From: Deltaproteobacteria bacterium
Lineage (GTDB): Bacteria; Desulfobacterota; Desulfobacteria; Desulfobacterales; BuS5
Length of the DNA stretch: 18,173 nucleotides
Direction of reading: 5' to 3'
Assembly (NCBI GenBank): GCA_021157555.1
Contig: JAGGWL010000162.1
Span: forward strand, 1-18,173
Within the stretch, counting starts at the first letter, position 1, and each line of letters starts with the position of its first letter. The notes below the pieces were generated by a model, which worked only from the letters and a program-made list of their open reading frames with translations, did no database searches and had not been told where the DNA came from. Shown here piece after piece: positions 8,422 to 16,274 of the stretch. Both the position numbers and the translations under genes were made by a program.

Positions 8422-10449
8422 TCAGGGCTTAAAACTGATCAACACATCTCCATTCTCAACCGCTTGTCCAGCGTTAACCCGAATTTCGTCTATAATGCCG
8501 TCAACCGGTGATGCCACGTCACTTTCCATTTTCATGGATTCGAGAATTACAAGAGGCTGACCGCGGAAGACGCGCTCTCCTTTTTTGGCCAGTACCCCTA
8601 CCACCAATCCCGGCATAGGACAAATGAGGACATTGTTCGCAAGCTGTTTAGTTCTTGCGAGCATGTATTCCATAAGTTTCCACTCTTTGGGGGAATAAAC
8701 TTCGAACAATCGAGTGATGCCGCTGAATGCGATAAAAATGAACGAGTGCTCAAACTTTAGCCGAAAGCGGTAAATCCGTCCATCGACGGTAAGCCTGAGT
8801 CTGCGGCGATAGAACTCTAATTGTGGTGTTTCCACCGCGTACTTGTTGCTGCCAACGTGGACAGTCCAGAGTCGGCCGCCAGTCGTAAGCCGTGCGCCAG
8901 CAGTGCTTTCAAGCGACACATCAAACACCTCGTTTTCAGACCTGATTGTGTACTGATGTTTATTTACGTCCGCTTTTTTTCTACCAATCCTGGAAACCAT
9001 CGGGCTGAGCGAATTGCGTATGACCACAGTGCGGACATGATGAATAATGCTTGCAGTAAGGGCTGCCAAATCCATATTTTTGCGATCCGGCGGAATTTTT
9101 GGCCGATCGTTATCGAAATGTTGGTCAATAAAATTTGTGGTCAGCTTTCCTTTTATAAATTCCGGATGGCACAAGATACTGTTGGTAAAATCAATATTGG
9201 AAACAACTCCCTCAATATGATAGCCGTTTAATGCACCTGCAAGCCGGGTGCGGGCATCTTCACGGTCTTTTCCATGGCAAATGATTTTGGCAAGCATGGA
9301 GTCGTAGTAAACACCTACCTTGCTCCCTATCCGGACGCCGCTGTCCACCCTGATGGAATGACCTCTGGGTTCCGTATAGCGGGTGAGCATACCTGTGGAG
9401 GGCATAAAATTCAGGGCGGGATCTTCTGCACAAACGCGTGCCTCAATCGCCCAGCCATTACAAACCACATTATCCTGATTGAATGGAAGCTGTTCGCCAG
9501 CGGCAATTCTTAACTGAAGCTCCACCAGATCCAGTCCGGTAACCATTTCGGTAACCGGATGCTCAACCTGCAGGCGGGTGTTCATCTCAATAAAATAAAA
9601 ATCGTCCTGGGCGTCTAATATAAACTCCACCGTGCCGGCATTCACGTAGTCAGCTTTGCGGGCCAGGTCACAGGCGGCCTGTCCCATGCGCTGGCGTAAC
9701 TCCTCAGATACGGCCGGTGACGGAGACTCTTCGATTATTTTCTGGTAACGCCGCTGGATGGAACACTCTCTTTCACCCAAGTGAATCACGTTGCCATGGG
9801 TATCTGCCAGGATCTGAATTTCCACATGGCGGGGTTGCATGATATAGCGCTCAATAAAAATCCGGCTGTCTCCGAAGGCCTTTAACGTTTCCTGACGGCT
9901 GGCAGCGAGAGCTGCTTTCATTTCAGCCGGATCGTGGACGATACGCATGCCCTTGCCGCCTCCACCGGCCGCAGGTTTGAGTAATACAGGGTAACCAATG
10001 CCGTTCGCCACAGCCAGGGCTTCATCTTCGTCTTTCAAAACATCTGTATGACCAGGTATGACCGGCACTCCAGCCTGAATAGCCAGTTTTTTGCCTGCAA
10101 TTTTATCACCCAGTATGGCGATGGCTTTGGCAGGCGGGCCGATGAAAGTCAGACCGGCACTCTCCACGCTTTTGGCAAATTGAGCATTTTCAGACAAAAA
10201 GCCATAGCCGGGATGCACGGCCTGGCAACCTGTTGAAAGGGCAGCAGAAATAATTTTTTCCACGTTGAGATAAGATTCCTGGGCGTTCGATCCGCCGATA
10301 TGAACTGTTTCATCGGCCGTTTGCATATGCAGGCTGCGTCTGTCCTCGTCGGAATAGACTGCCACTGTGCCGATGTCCAGCCGGTTGCATGTCTTGATAA
10401 TGCGAACGGCAATTTCGCTTCGGTTGGCGATCAAGATTTTATCGAACAT
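8422..10449 (-). CDS. Acyl-CoA carboxylase alpha subunit: biotin carboxylase fused to biotin carrier
   Basis: This 675-residue subunit carries out the ATP-dependent carboxylation of its own biotin and presents it to the partner carboxyltransferase. The biotin carboxylase part (about 1-445) shows HPGYGFLSEN (79-88), the ATP-grasp glycine loop GGGGKGM (162-168), HLGERECSIQRRYQKIIEE and EMNTRLQVEHPVTE. A linker of about 150 residues follows, and then a biotinyl domain (about 605-675) with ESMKMES. The biotinylated lysine is K640, exactly 35 residues from the C-terminus as in typical carriers. Small departures from the commonest forms are ANRSEI for ANRGEI and ESMKM for EAMKM. Both occur at non-catalytic positions. 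It is the second gene of a pair, starting 9 nt after the carboxyltransferase stop, with GAGG 7 nt before the ATG. It is PccA-like; the substrate depends on the partner. Confidence 0.92.
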   Translation of the reverse strand: MFDKILIANRSEIAVRIIKTCNRLDIGTVAVYSDEDRRSLHMQTADETVHIGGSNAQESYLNVEKIISAALSTGCQAVHPGYGFLSENAQFAKSVESAGLTFIGPPAKAIAILGDKIAGKKLAIQAGVPVIPGHTDVLKDEDEALAVANGIGYPVLLKPAAGGGGKGMRIVHDPAEMKAALAASRQETLKAFGDSRIFIERYIMQPRHVEIQILADTHGNVIHLGERECSIQRRYQKIIEESPSPAVSEELRQRMGQAACDLARKADYVNAGTVEFILDAQDDFYFIEMNTRLQVEHPVTEMVTGLDLVELQLRIAAGEQLPFNQDNVVCNGWAIEARVCAEDPALNFMPSTGMLTRYTEPRGHSIRVDSGVRIGSKVGVYYDSMLAKIICHGKDREDARTRLAGALNGYHIEGVVSNIDFTNSILCHPEFIKGKLTTNFIDQHFDNDRPKIPPDRKNMDLAALTASIIHHVRTVVIRNSLSPMVSRIGRKKADVNKHQYTIRSENEVFDVSLESTAGARLTTGGRLWTVHVGSNKYAVETPQLEFYRRRLRLTVDGRIYRFRLKFEHSFIFIAFSGITRLFEVYSPKEWKLMEYMLARTKQLANNVLICPMPGLVVGVLAKKGERVFRGQPLVILESMKMESDVASPVDGIIDEIRVNAGQAVENGDVLISFKP

Positions 10450-10458
10450 AGCATAACC

Positions 10459-12012
10459 TCATAGTGGAATGTTTCCATGTTTACGTTCAGGACCTTTGGT
10501 ATTTTTACCTTCCAGTATCTGTAAGGTACGAATCAGGCGGTGACGGGTGTCTCTGGGGAAAATTACATCATCAATGTAACCACGCTGGGCAGCCAGAAAT
10601 GGATTGACAAAAGTTCGTCTGTAATCAAGCATTTTTTTATTCAACATAGCTTCAGGATCATCGGCAGATTGAATCTCTTTGCGGTGTATTACCTCGGCGG
10701 CACCTTTGGGCCCCATGACTGCGATCTCAGCCGTGGGCCAGGCGTAGTTGACGTCACAATGAATGTGTTTGGAATTCATCACCAGATAAGCACCGCCATA
10801 CGCTTTGCGGACGATGACGGAAATGCGAGGTACAGTGGCTTCGGTAAACGCATAAAGCAGCTTGGCGCCATGCCGGATGATACCGCCGTATTCCTGATCC
10901 GGGCCTGGCATGAATCCCGGAACATCCACCAGGGTGATCAGCGGAATGTTGAACGTGTCACAAAAGCGCACGAAACGCCCTGCCTTGACAGAAGCGTCAA
11001 TATCCAGAACTCCGGCCAGCACGGCTGGCTGGTTGGCAACCAGTCCTACTGTTTGACCTCCCAAACGGCCAAACCCGCATATGATATTACGTGCGAAGCC
11101 GGGCTGTACTTCCATGAACTCTGCCCCGTCGAGAATGCTAAAAATCAGGACGTTCATGTCATAGGTCTGTTTGGGGTTTGCGGGAATAAGGTAGTCCAGT
11201 GTCGGGTCAATACGATCCGCCGGATCGCGCAAATCCAGCATGGGAGCACGGTGCCGATTGCTTGATGGCAGGTAGCTAATCAGGCGCTGTATCTCACGCA
11301 TGCTAAGGATGTCATTTGGGGTAGTAAAATGGGCTACACCGCTTTTTTTGGAGTGTACCTGAGCACCGCCCAGATCTTCCGACGTAATGTCCTGATGTGT
11401 GACAGTCTTGACTACGCTCGGTCCGGTGACGAACATATAGGATGATTCCTGGACCATGAAGACAAAATCGGTGATAGCCGGGCTGTAAACCGCACCACCG
11501 GCGCAAGGCCCCATGATACAGGATATTTGGGGAATAACACCGCTGGCCCTAACGTTGCGATGAAAAATTTCTCCATAGGCGGCCAGTGCATCTACACCTT
11601 CCTGTATGCGGGCGCCACCGGAGTCGCTCAGACCGATAATCGGTGCGCCTACTTTTACCGCCAGATCCATTACCTTACATATTTTCTGAGCATGTGCTTC
11701 TCCCAGAGAACCGCCTATGACTGTGAAATCCTGACTAAATACGAAAACCTCTCGTCCGTCTATGGTGCCGTGGCCTGTAATTACACCGTCGCCCGGATAG
11801 TTGCGCTCATCCCCAAGGGCTCCGCCGCGACTGGTTTTAAGAATATCAAACTCCTCAAAGGAGCCGTCATCCAGGAGCAGGCCGAGACGTTCTCTGGCTG
11901 TCAGCTTTCCATGGCGGTGCTGAACATCATTTTTTTTCTCACCGCCGCCAGCTATGGATTCCAGACGTAGTTTTTCAAGAGTTTCAATGGTGGAGTTGTA
12001 TTGGTTGACCAT
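10459..12012 (-). CDS. Acyl-CoA carboxyltransferase beta subunit, PccB/MmdA family
   Basis: This 517-residue subunit moves the carboxyl group from carboxybiotin to an acyl-CoA, probably propionyl-CoA or acetyl-CoA. Both halves of the crotonase-type fold are seen: DSGGARIQEG and GPCAGGAVYSP in the N-terminal half, RKAYGGAYLVMNSKH and YAWPTAEIAVMG in the C-terminal half, and the family C-terminus ERKHGNIPL. At the residue that sets propionyl against acetyl preference in actinobacterial enzymes (Asp in YGGAYDVM) this protein has L412. Lack of Asp weakens a plain propionyl-CoA call, and leucine also occurs in methylmalonyl-CoA decarboxylase relatives. No decarboxylase membrane subunit is present, and the fused biotin carboxylase beside it favours a true ATP-driven carboxylase. 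A TTG at 12018 is in frame, but it abuts the AAGGTGA ribosome site (12025-12019); ATG 12012 is correctly spaced. Confidence 0.9.
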   Translation of the reverse strand: MVNQYNSTIETLEKLRLESIAGGGEKKNDVQHRHGKLTARERLGLLLDDGSFEEFDILKTSRGGALGDERNYPGDGVITGHGTIDGREVFVFSQDFTVIGGSLGEAHAQKICKVMDLAVKVGAPIIGLSDSGGARIQEGVDALAAYGEIFHRNVRASGVIPQISCIMGPCAGGAVYSPAITDFVFMVQESSYMFVTGPSVVKTVTHQDITSEDLGGAQVHSKKSGVAHFTTPNDILSMREIQRLISYLPSSNRHRAPMLDLRDPADRIDPTLDYLIPANPKQTYDMNVLIFSILDGAEFMEVQPGFARNIICGFGRLGGQTVGLVANQPAVLAGVLDIDASVKAGRFVRFCDTFNIPLITLVDVPGFMPGPDQEYGGIIRHGAKLLYAFTEATVPRISVIVRKAYGGAYLVMNSKHIHCDVNYAWPTAEIAVMGPKGAAEVIHRKEIQSADDPEAMLNKKMLDYRRTFVNPFLAAQRGYIDDVIFPRDTRHRLIRTLQILEGKNTKGPERKHGNIPL

Positions 12013-12079
12013 CGTCAATCACCTTAAAGTTATATAATTTACACCCTTTAGGAAAAAAAATGCTTATAAATAATCCAAT

Positions 12080-12108
12080 TTGATAACAATGTTTTTCCTT
12101 GTTGTCAA
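12080..12108. promoter_or_regulatory. Inverted repeat, candidate operator between the carboxylase operon and hisC-cmk
   Basis: TTGATAACAA (12080-12089) and TTGTTGTCAA (12099-12108) are inverted copies matching at 9 of 10 positions, separated by 9 nt. The site lies 68-96 nt before the carboxyltransferase ATG and about 140 nt before the hisC ATG, inside a 233-nt divergent region. The symmetric arms and placement suit a dimeric repressor site, most plausibly for the carboxylase operon. A possible hisC promoter is TTGGTA (12137-12142), 17 nt, TATTCT (12160-12165). No matching regulator gene is in the window. Confidence 0.35.
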
Positions 12109-12245
12109 GGAAGTTACTACAGAAAATTATCATACCTTGGTAAACAGGGATGTCTGAAATATTCTATCTTGTAAAACAATCAAAGAGTGTATAAGGAGAT
12201 TATTTAACGAAACAATAATTATAAAATTTAAAAATTAGGATTAAA

Positions 12246-14030
12246 ATGAAACTATCTATTCCGGACTATATTTTATCATTAACTCCGTATGCACCGGGAA
12301 AACCTCTTGAAGAGCTGGAAAGGAAATACGGGATTGAGGATTCAATTAAACTTGCATCTAATGAGAACCCGTTGGGCCCGTCTCCAATGGCAGTAAAAGC
12401 TATTGAAATGGAACTTCAAGCGCTTAATCGTTATCCTGATGGAGGTGGGTATGCGCTTACAAAAAAGCTGTCGGAAAAATTAAATATCCTTCCTGAAAAT
12501 ATTGTTTTAGGAAACGGATCAGACGATATTATCGGTATGCTTACCAGAGTATTCTTAAAACCTGGTGATGAGGCGATTATGCCAAAGCCGTCTTTTTTGA
12601 TGTATGATATTATGGTGAATTCATCCGCTGCAACAGCAATTCATGTTCCTTTAAAATCATTTTCAGTTGATTTACAGGGCATGGCAGACAAAGTTACCGA
12701 CAAAACACGTTTGATTTTTGTCTGCAACCCGAATAATCCAACCGGCACCATAGTATCAAAAAAGGATTTTAACAGATTCATTGAGAATGTTCCTGAAAAT
12801 ATTCCGGTTGTTCTTGATGAAGCCTATATAGAATTTGTACGTGATCCTGACTGCGTTAACGGTATTGATTATATAAATAATGGCAGAACTATTGTTGCTC
12901 TTCGTACATTTTCCAAAGCTTATGGTCTGGCAGGGCTCAGAATAGGATATGGGATAATGCCCAAAAATATTGCTGAATTGCTGCACAGGGTCAGACAGCC
13001 CTTTAACGCCAATAGATTGGCTCAGGCAGGAGCATTGGCAGCTCTGGATGATGAATCTTTTTTAAGCAAAACAGTGGAGCTTGTACATAATGGCCTTGAT
13101 TATTTGTTTGAGTCGCTTGCCGAGATGGGGATTAAAGCTTTCCCGACCCAGGCAAATTTTCTCTTGATTGATCTTGGTCGGGATGCGAATGAAGTTTTTG
13201 GAAAAATGCTAAGGATGGGTGTGATTGTACGGTCTATGAAATCATACGGATATCCTGAATATATAAGAATTAATGCAGGGCTACCGGAAGAAAATACCAG
13301 ATTTATTTTAGCTTTGAAAGATATCATGCAAAGTTCATCCGTTTGTAAAAAAAATAAAAAAAAGAGTCTGCTCATCACCATTGACGGCCCTGCCGGCGCC
13401 GGTAAAACAACAATCAGCAAAATGCTTGCGGATCGCCTTGGTTATAAGTATATCGACACAGGAGCTTTATACAGAGCCATCGCTTTTGAAGCGATATCGG
13501 CAGGGATTGAGCATGATGACGATGCCGGTCTAAAGCATCTTTGCGATAAAATTGATCTGAAATTTGTTTTTGTTGAAAATGTGACGCGTCTGTTTTCCTC
13601 CAATATAGATCTTACTGATAAAATCAGAACACCGGAGATAACGATGTTTGCTTCTGCTGTTTCTGCCAGGCATGTTGTAAGAGAATCCCTTTCAGGAATT
13701 CAAAAAGATCTGGGCAAAAAGAAAAAAGCCGTATTTGAAGGGCGGGATATGGGAACGGTGATCTTCCCTGACGCGGATTTAAAATTTTTTCTTGATGCGG
13801 ACAGCAGGACAAGAGCTATCAGGCGGCACAAGGAATTATCTGCCAGCAATTCTTTAACAGTGGAAGAGGTTGAAAGAGATATTGAGGAGAGAGACAAAAA
13901 TGACAGATCAAGAGCATTGGCTCCTTTAAAACCGGCGAATGATGCTATTATAATAGATTCCACAGCTCTTTCTATAAATGAGGTACTAAAGTTTATGATG
14001 TTGCAGATTGATCCTGATCTGTTGTCGTAG
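12246..14030 (+). CDS. hisC-cmk: Fusion of histidinol-phosphate aminotransferase and (d)CMP kinase
   Basis: This is one 594-residue frame with two complete enzymes. Residues 1-360 are a PLP-dependent HisC-type aminotransferase (histidine synthesis): SNENPLGPS, CNPNNPTG, LDEAYIEF, and TFSKAYGLAGLRIGYG with Schiff-base lysine K224. After a polar linker (361-375, CKKNKKKS) residues 376-594 are a full-length cytidylate kinase that phosphorylates CMP and dCMP: P-loop GPAGAGKTT (381-389), YIDTGALYRA, FEGRDMGTVIFPDA, and an arginine-rich lid with RDKNDRSR. AGGA at 12237-12240 sits 5 nt before the ATG. The only in-frame ATG near the junction (M361) has no good ribosome site. Linker codons run through two A8 tracts (13347-13354 and 13356-13363). 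The kinase before rpsA follows a common gene order; joining it to hisC is unusual. The aminotransferase could accept related substrates. Confidence 0.92.
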   Translation: MKLSIPDYILSLTPYAPGKPLEELERKYGIEDSIKLASNENPLGPSPMAVKAIEMELQALNRYPDGGGYALTKKLSEKLNILPENIVLGNGSDDIIGMLTRVFLKPGDEAIMPKPSFLMYDIMVNSSAATAIHVPLKSFSVDLQGMADKVTDKTRLIFVCNPNNPTGTIVSKKDFNRFIENVPENIPVVLDEAYIEFVRDPDCVNGIDYINNGRTIVALRTFSKAYGLAGLRIGYGIMPKNIAELLHRVRQPFNANRLAQAGALAALDDESFLSKTVELVHNGLDYLFESLAEMGIKAFPTQANFLLIDLGRDANEVFGKMLRMGVIVRSMKSYGYPEYIRINAGLPEENTRFILALKDIMQSSSVCKKNKKKSLLITIDGPAGAGKTTISKMLADRLGYKYIDTGALYRAIAFEAISAGIEHDDDAGLKHLCDKIDLKFVFVENVTRLFSSNIDLTDKIRTPEITMFASAVSARHVVRESLSGIQKDLGKKKKAVFEGRDMGTVIFPDADLKFFLDADSRTRAIRRHKELSASNSLTVEEVERDIEERDKNDRSRALAPLKPANDAIIIDSTALSINEVLKFMMLQIDPDLLS

Positions 14031-14052
14031 AGACAAGGCATGCCTTGTCTCT
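14029..14052. terminator. Perfect 24-bp palindrome at the end of hisC-cmk
   Basis: AGAGACAAGGCA (14029-14040) is followed directly by its exact reverse complement TGCCTTGTCTCT (14041-14052), giving a 10-bp stem with a CATG loop. Its first two bases are the last two of the TAG stop codon. A stable hairpin here could end transcription or protect the 3' end, but the following sequence is only mildly T-rich. It also resembles short palindromic GTAGAGAC-type repeats that I recall in unrelated genomes, so a repeat origin is possible. Confidence 0.55.
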
Positions 14053-14070
14053 TAAGGATTTTAATCAATT

Positions 14071-14190
14071 ATAGTATCCTATTCAAATTCCGTGGTAAAA
14101 CAGATTGCAAATCCTTGTAGGGGCGACCCTTGTGGTCGCCCAAAATAATAATGATAATGAAAATGGGCAACCACAAGGGATTGCCCCTAC
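14071..14190. repeat. Palindromic intergenic repeat, copy 1 (complete)
   Basis: Bases 14071-14148 are identical to 18044-18121 (78 of 78). The palindromic part has a left arm at 14117-14142 and a right arm at 14164-14190 that are near-complete inverted copies, both starting or ending with GTAGGGGC or its complement, separated by 21 AT-rich bases. The left arm alone also folds: GGGCGACC (14121-14128), loop CTTGT, GGTCGCCC (14134-14141). The right arm folds similarly with one bulge. The element can thus form one long hairpin or two small ones. It has no coding capacity, so it is MITE-like or REP-like. Confidence 0.85.
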
Positions 14191-14329
14191 GGGTAAAACT
14201 GAAAAATTTGTATTGTTCCTAATCTGCACTTTCATTCCAGGTTATCTGGGGTTTTTTAATAGAAAATTTTTTGTAAAACATTTGCAATTAATCATTGTTT
14301 TTTTAAAATAAATCTGATATAAATGAGAG

Positions 14330-14357
14330 TTGTGTTAACTATAATTGTTAATATAAT
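14330..14357 (+). promoter_or_regulatory. Candidate rpsA promoter with inverted TTAAC/GTTAA repeat
   Basis: TTGTGT (14330-14335), 16 nt, then TATAAT (14352-14357) resembles a sigma-70 promoter with a weak -35 and a perfect -10. A second TATAAT overlaps at 14340-14345. TTAAC (14335-14339) and GTTAA (14347-14351) form an inverted repeat across the spacer, with a further GTTAA at 14366-14370. A strong ribosome site AGGGGG (14380-14385) follows, 11 nt before the rpsA ATG. In AT-rich sequence such matches arise easily. Confidence 0.35.
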
Positions 14358-14396
14358 AAAAAAAAGTTAATAAATCCTTAGGGGGTACTGTATTTC

Positions 14397-16274
14397 ATGT
14401 CAACCATTGAAAATAATAATTTAACCGAACAAGTAAATCAGAACAATCTATCCAATGCATCTTTGGATGAAGAATCTACAAAAAAAGCTCAAGCTGCCGA
14501 TAGTGAACAAGATGTTACTCAAAATCAGGAAGAAACCATGGATGATCATGATGCTGCTGAAGATCAGGATGAAACCATGGAAAGCCTGATGAGCATGTAC
14601 GAAGAAAGCTTCAAACGTTTTGCAGATGGAGAAGTTGTTCCAGGCAAGATTATTTCCGTAGACAAAGATTATGTGCTGGTAGATATCGGCTATAAGTCAG
14701 AAGGGCAGATACGGATACACGAATTCAAAAATGATGAGGGTCAAATTGTAGCTGAGGTCGGTGATACTGTTGACGTAATGGTTGAGTGGTGGGATGACGA
14801 GGAAGAACGCGTTGTTCTTTCCAAGGAAAAAGCAGCTAAAGTCAAGGTCTGGGAAGCTATCAAAGCAAAATATGATAATGAAGAAACTATTGAAGGCGTT
14901 GTTTTGAGCAGAGTTAAGGGAGGCTTTGCAGTTGAGATCGGTGTACAGGCATTTTTGCCTGGATCACAGGCTGACCTGCGCCCTATACGTAACCTGGACG
15001 AAATGGTAGGAAAAACATTTACATTTAAAATTTTAAAATATAATCAAAAACGAAGTAACATTGTCCTGTCAAGACGGGTTATACTGGAAGCAGAAAGAGA
15101 CAAAGAACGTACTACAACTCTGGAATCAATTTATGAAGGTAAAGTTGTTGAAGGAATAGTAAAAAATATTACCGAATATGGAGTCTTTGTTGATCTTGGC
15201 GGTGTTGATGGTCTCCTTCATATAACAGACATTTCATGGGGAAGGGTAAAACATCCCTCAGAGCTGTTCTCAGTAGGCGATAAAATAAATGTAAAAATTC
15301 TGAATTTTGATATCGAAAAAGAAAGAGTCTCTTTAGGCATGAAGCAGCTTACTGAAGACCCGTGGTTGTCAGCTGTTGAAAAATATCCTGCAGGATCACG
15401 TATAAGAGGTAAAATTGTCAGCTTGACAGATTATGGCGCATTTGTTGAACTGGAAGAAGGGGTAGAGGGACTTATTCATGTTTCCGAAATGTCGTGGACC
15501 CGTAAAATACATCATCCTTCCAAAATTGTTAATGTGGGTGAAGAGGTTGAAGCAGTAGTACTGAACCTGCAACCGGAAAGCAGGCGCATATCTCTTGGTA
15601 TAAAGCAGGTTGCTCCTAATCCCTGGGATTTAATAAGTGAAAAATACCCTGTTGGAACTACAATTGAAGGTAAGATTAAAAATATTACAGATTTCGGTCT
15701 TTTTATAGGCATTGATGAAGGGATTGATGGTCTGGTTCACATATCTGATATCTCCTGGACAAAACGTATCAAACACCCATCTGAAATGTATAAAAAAGGG
15801 GATATGATACATGCGGTTGTGCTTGATATTGAAAAAGATAACGAAAGATTTTCTTTGGGTATAAAACAGATACAGGAAGACCCATGGGAATCTGCTGAAA
15901 AACGTTATGAAGTTGGAAAAGAAATAACAGGCACCATAACCAACGTGACGGATTTCGGAATTTTTGTGGAACTTGAAGAAGGTATTGAAGGACTTATACA
16001 CGTTTCTGAAATCAGTAAAGAAAAAATCAAGACCCCTGTTGAGAAATTTAACATTGGTGATCTTATAACCTCAAAAGTAATGAATATTAATAAAGATGAA
16101 AGAAGAATTGCTCTTTCAATAAAACGGCTTGCAATTGAAGATGACCAGGAACTTCTTAGCGAATATGTAAATAATTTACGTCCTCCGACATCTCCATTTG
16201 GTGAAATGCTTCGTGATAATCTTCAAGAAAAATTGCATGATGGCCAAACAGATGAAGGAGAAGATACAGAGTGA
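14397..16274 (+). CDS. rpsA: Ribosomal protein S1, six S1 domains with acidic N-terminal extension
   Basis: S1 binds mRNA on the 30S subunit and helps unfold and dock leaders that have weak ribosome sites. This 625-residue protein has six OB-fold S1 repeats: two divergent ones (about 79-146 and 164-230) and four typical ones starting near 248, 333, 420 and 507. Each typical copy has a G-x-V/I-x-x-(I/L)-T-(E/D)-(Y/F)-G-x-F-V core and a GL(L/I/V)H(I/V)(S/T) strand. About 70 extra N-terminal residues are rich in N, Q, D and E with a repeated QEETM/QDETM motif, and lack hydrophobic patches, so they are probably disordered. The count of six domains equals the E. coli protein (557 residues); the tail accounts for most of the extra length. 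The ATG at 14397 follows AGGGGG. It lies between the cytidylate kinase and sppA genes, a commonly kept order. Confidence 0.97.
   Translation: MSTIENNNLTEQVNQNNLSNASLDEESTKKAQAADSEQDVTQNQEETMDDHDAAEDQDETMESLMSMYEESFKRFADGEVVPGKIISVDKDYVLVDIGYKSEGQIRIHEFKNDEGQIVAEVGDTVDVMVEWWDDEEERVVLSKEKAAKVKVWEAIKAKYDNEETIEGVVLSRVKGGFAVEIGVQAFLPGSQADLRPIRNLDEMVGKTFTFKILKYNQKRSNIVLSRRVILEAERDKERTTTLESIYEGKVVEGIVKNITEYGVFVDLGGVDGLLHITDISWGRVKHPSELFSVGDKINVKILNFDIEKERVSLGMKQLTEDPWLSAVEKYPAGSRIRGKIVSLTDYGAFVELEEGVEGLIHVSEMSWTRKIHHPSKIVNVGEEVEAVVLNLQPESRRISLGIKQVAPNPWDLISEKYPVGTTIEGKIKNITDFGLFIGIDEGIDGLVHISDISWTKRIKHPSEMYKKGDMIHAVVLDIEKDNERFSLGIKQIQEDPWESAEKRYEVGKEITGTITNVTDFGIFVELEEGIEGLIHVSEISKEKIKTPVEKFNIGDLITSKVMNINKDERRIALSIKRLAIEDDQELLSEYVNNLRPPTSPFGEMLRDNLQEKLHDGQTDEGEDTE

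Larger units (their letters stand above)
14031..14396. other. 366-nt gene-free region before rpsA
   Basis: This region holds the remainder of the 24-bp palindrome, then a large imperfect palindromic repeat (14071-14190), then about 130 AT-rich bases without structure that I recognise, and finally the likely rpsA promoter and leader (from about 14330). A 68-codon frame crosses the repeat but has no protein-like features. Confidence 0.7.

Noticed and set aside
10540..11265. A 241-codon frame opposite the carboxyltransferase
   Set aside because: It is fully antisense to a well-supported gene, has no family motif, and long antisense frames are expected in the GC-richer region.
10459..12012. Methylmalonyl-CoA decarboxylase (sodium pump) instead of a carboxylase
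   Set aside because: The partner gene is a full ATP-dependent biotin carboxylase with fused carrier, and no membrane decarboxylase subunit is nearby; kept only as a caution about substrate.
12013..12018. TTG start of the carboxyltransferase at 12018
   Set aside because: It directly abuts the AAGGTGA ribosome site; the ATG two codons later has a normal 7-nt spacing.
12193..12198. AAGGAG that looks like a strong ribosome site upstream of hisC
   Set aside because: No start codon follows at a proper distance; the next codons in line are ATT ATT TAA. hisC has its own AGGA just before its ATG.
14105..14311. A 68-codon frame in the gap before rpsA
   Set aside because: It is a translation of the palindromic repeat; no ribosome site or conserved pattern.
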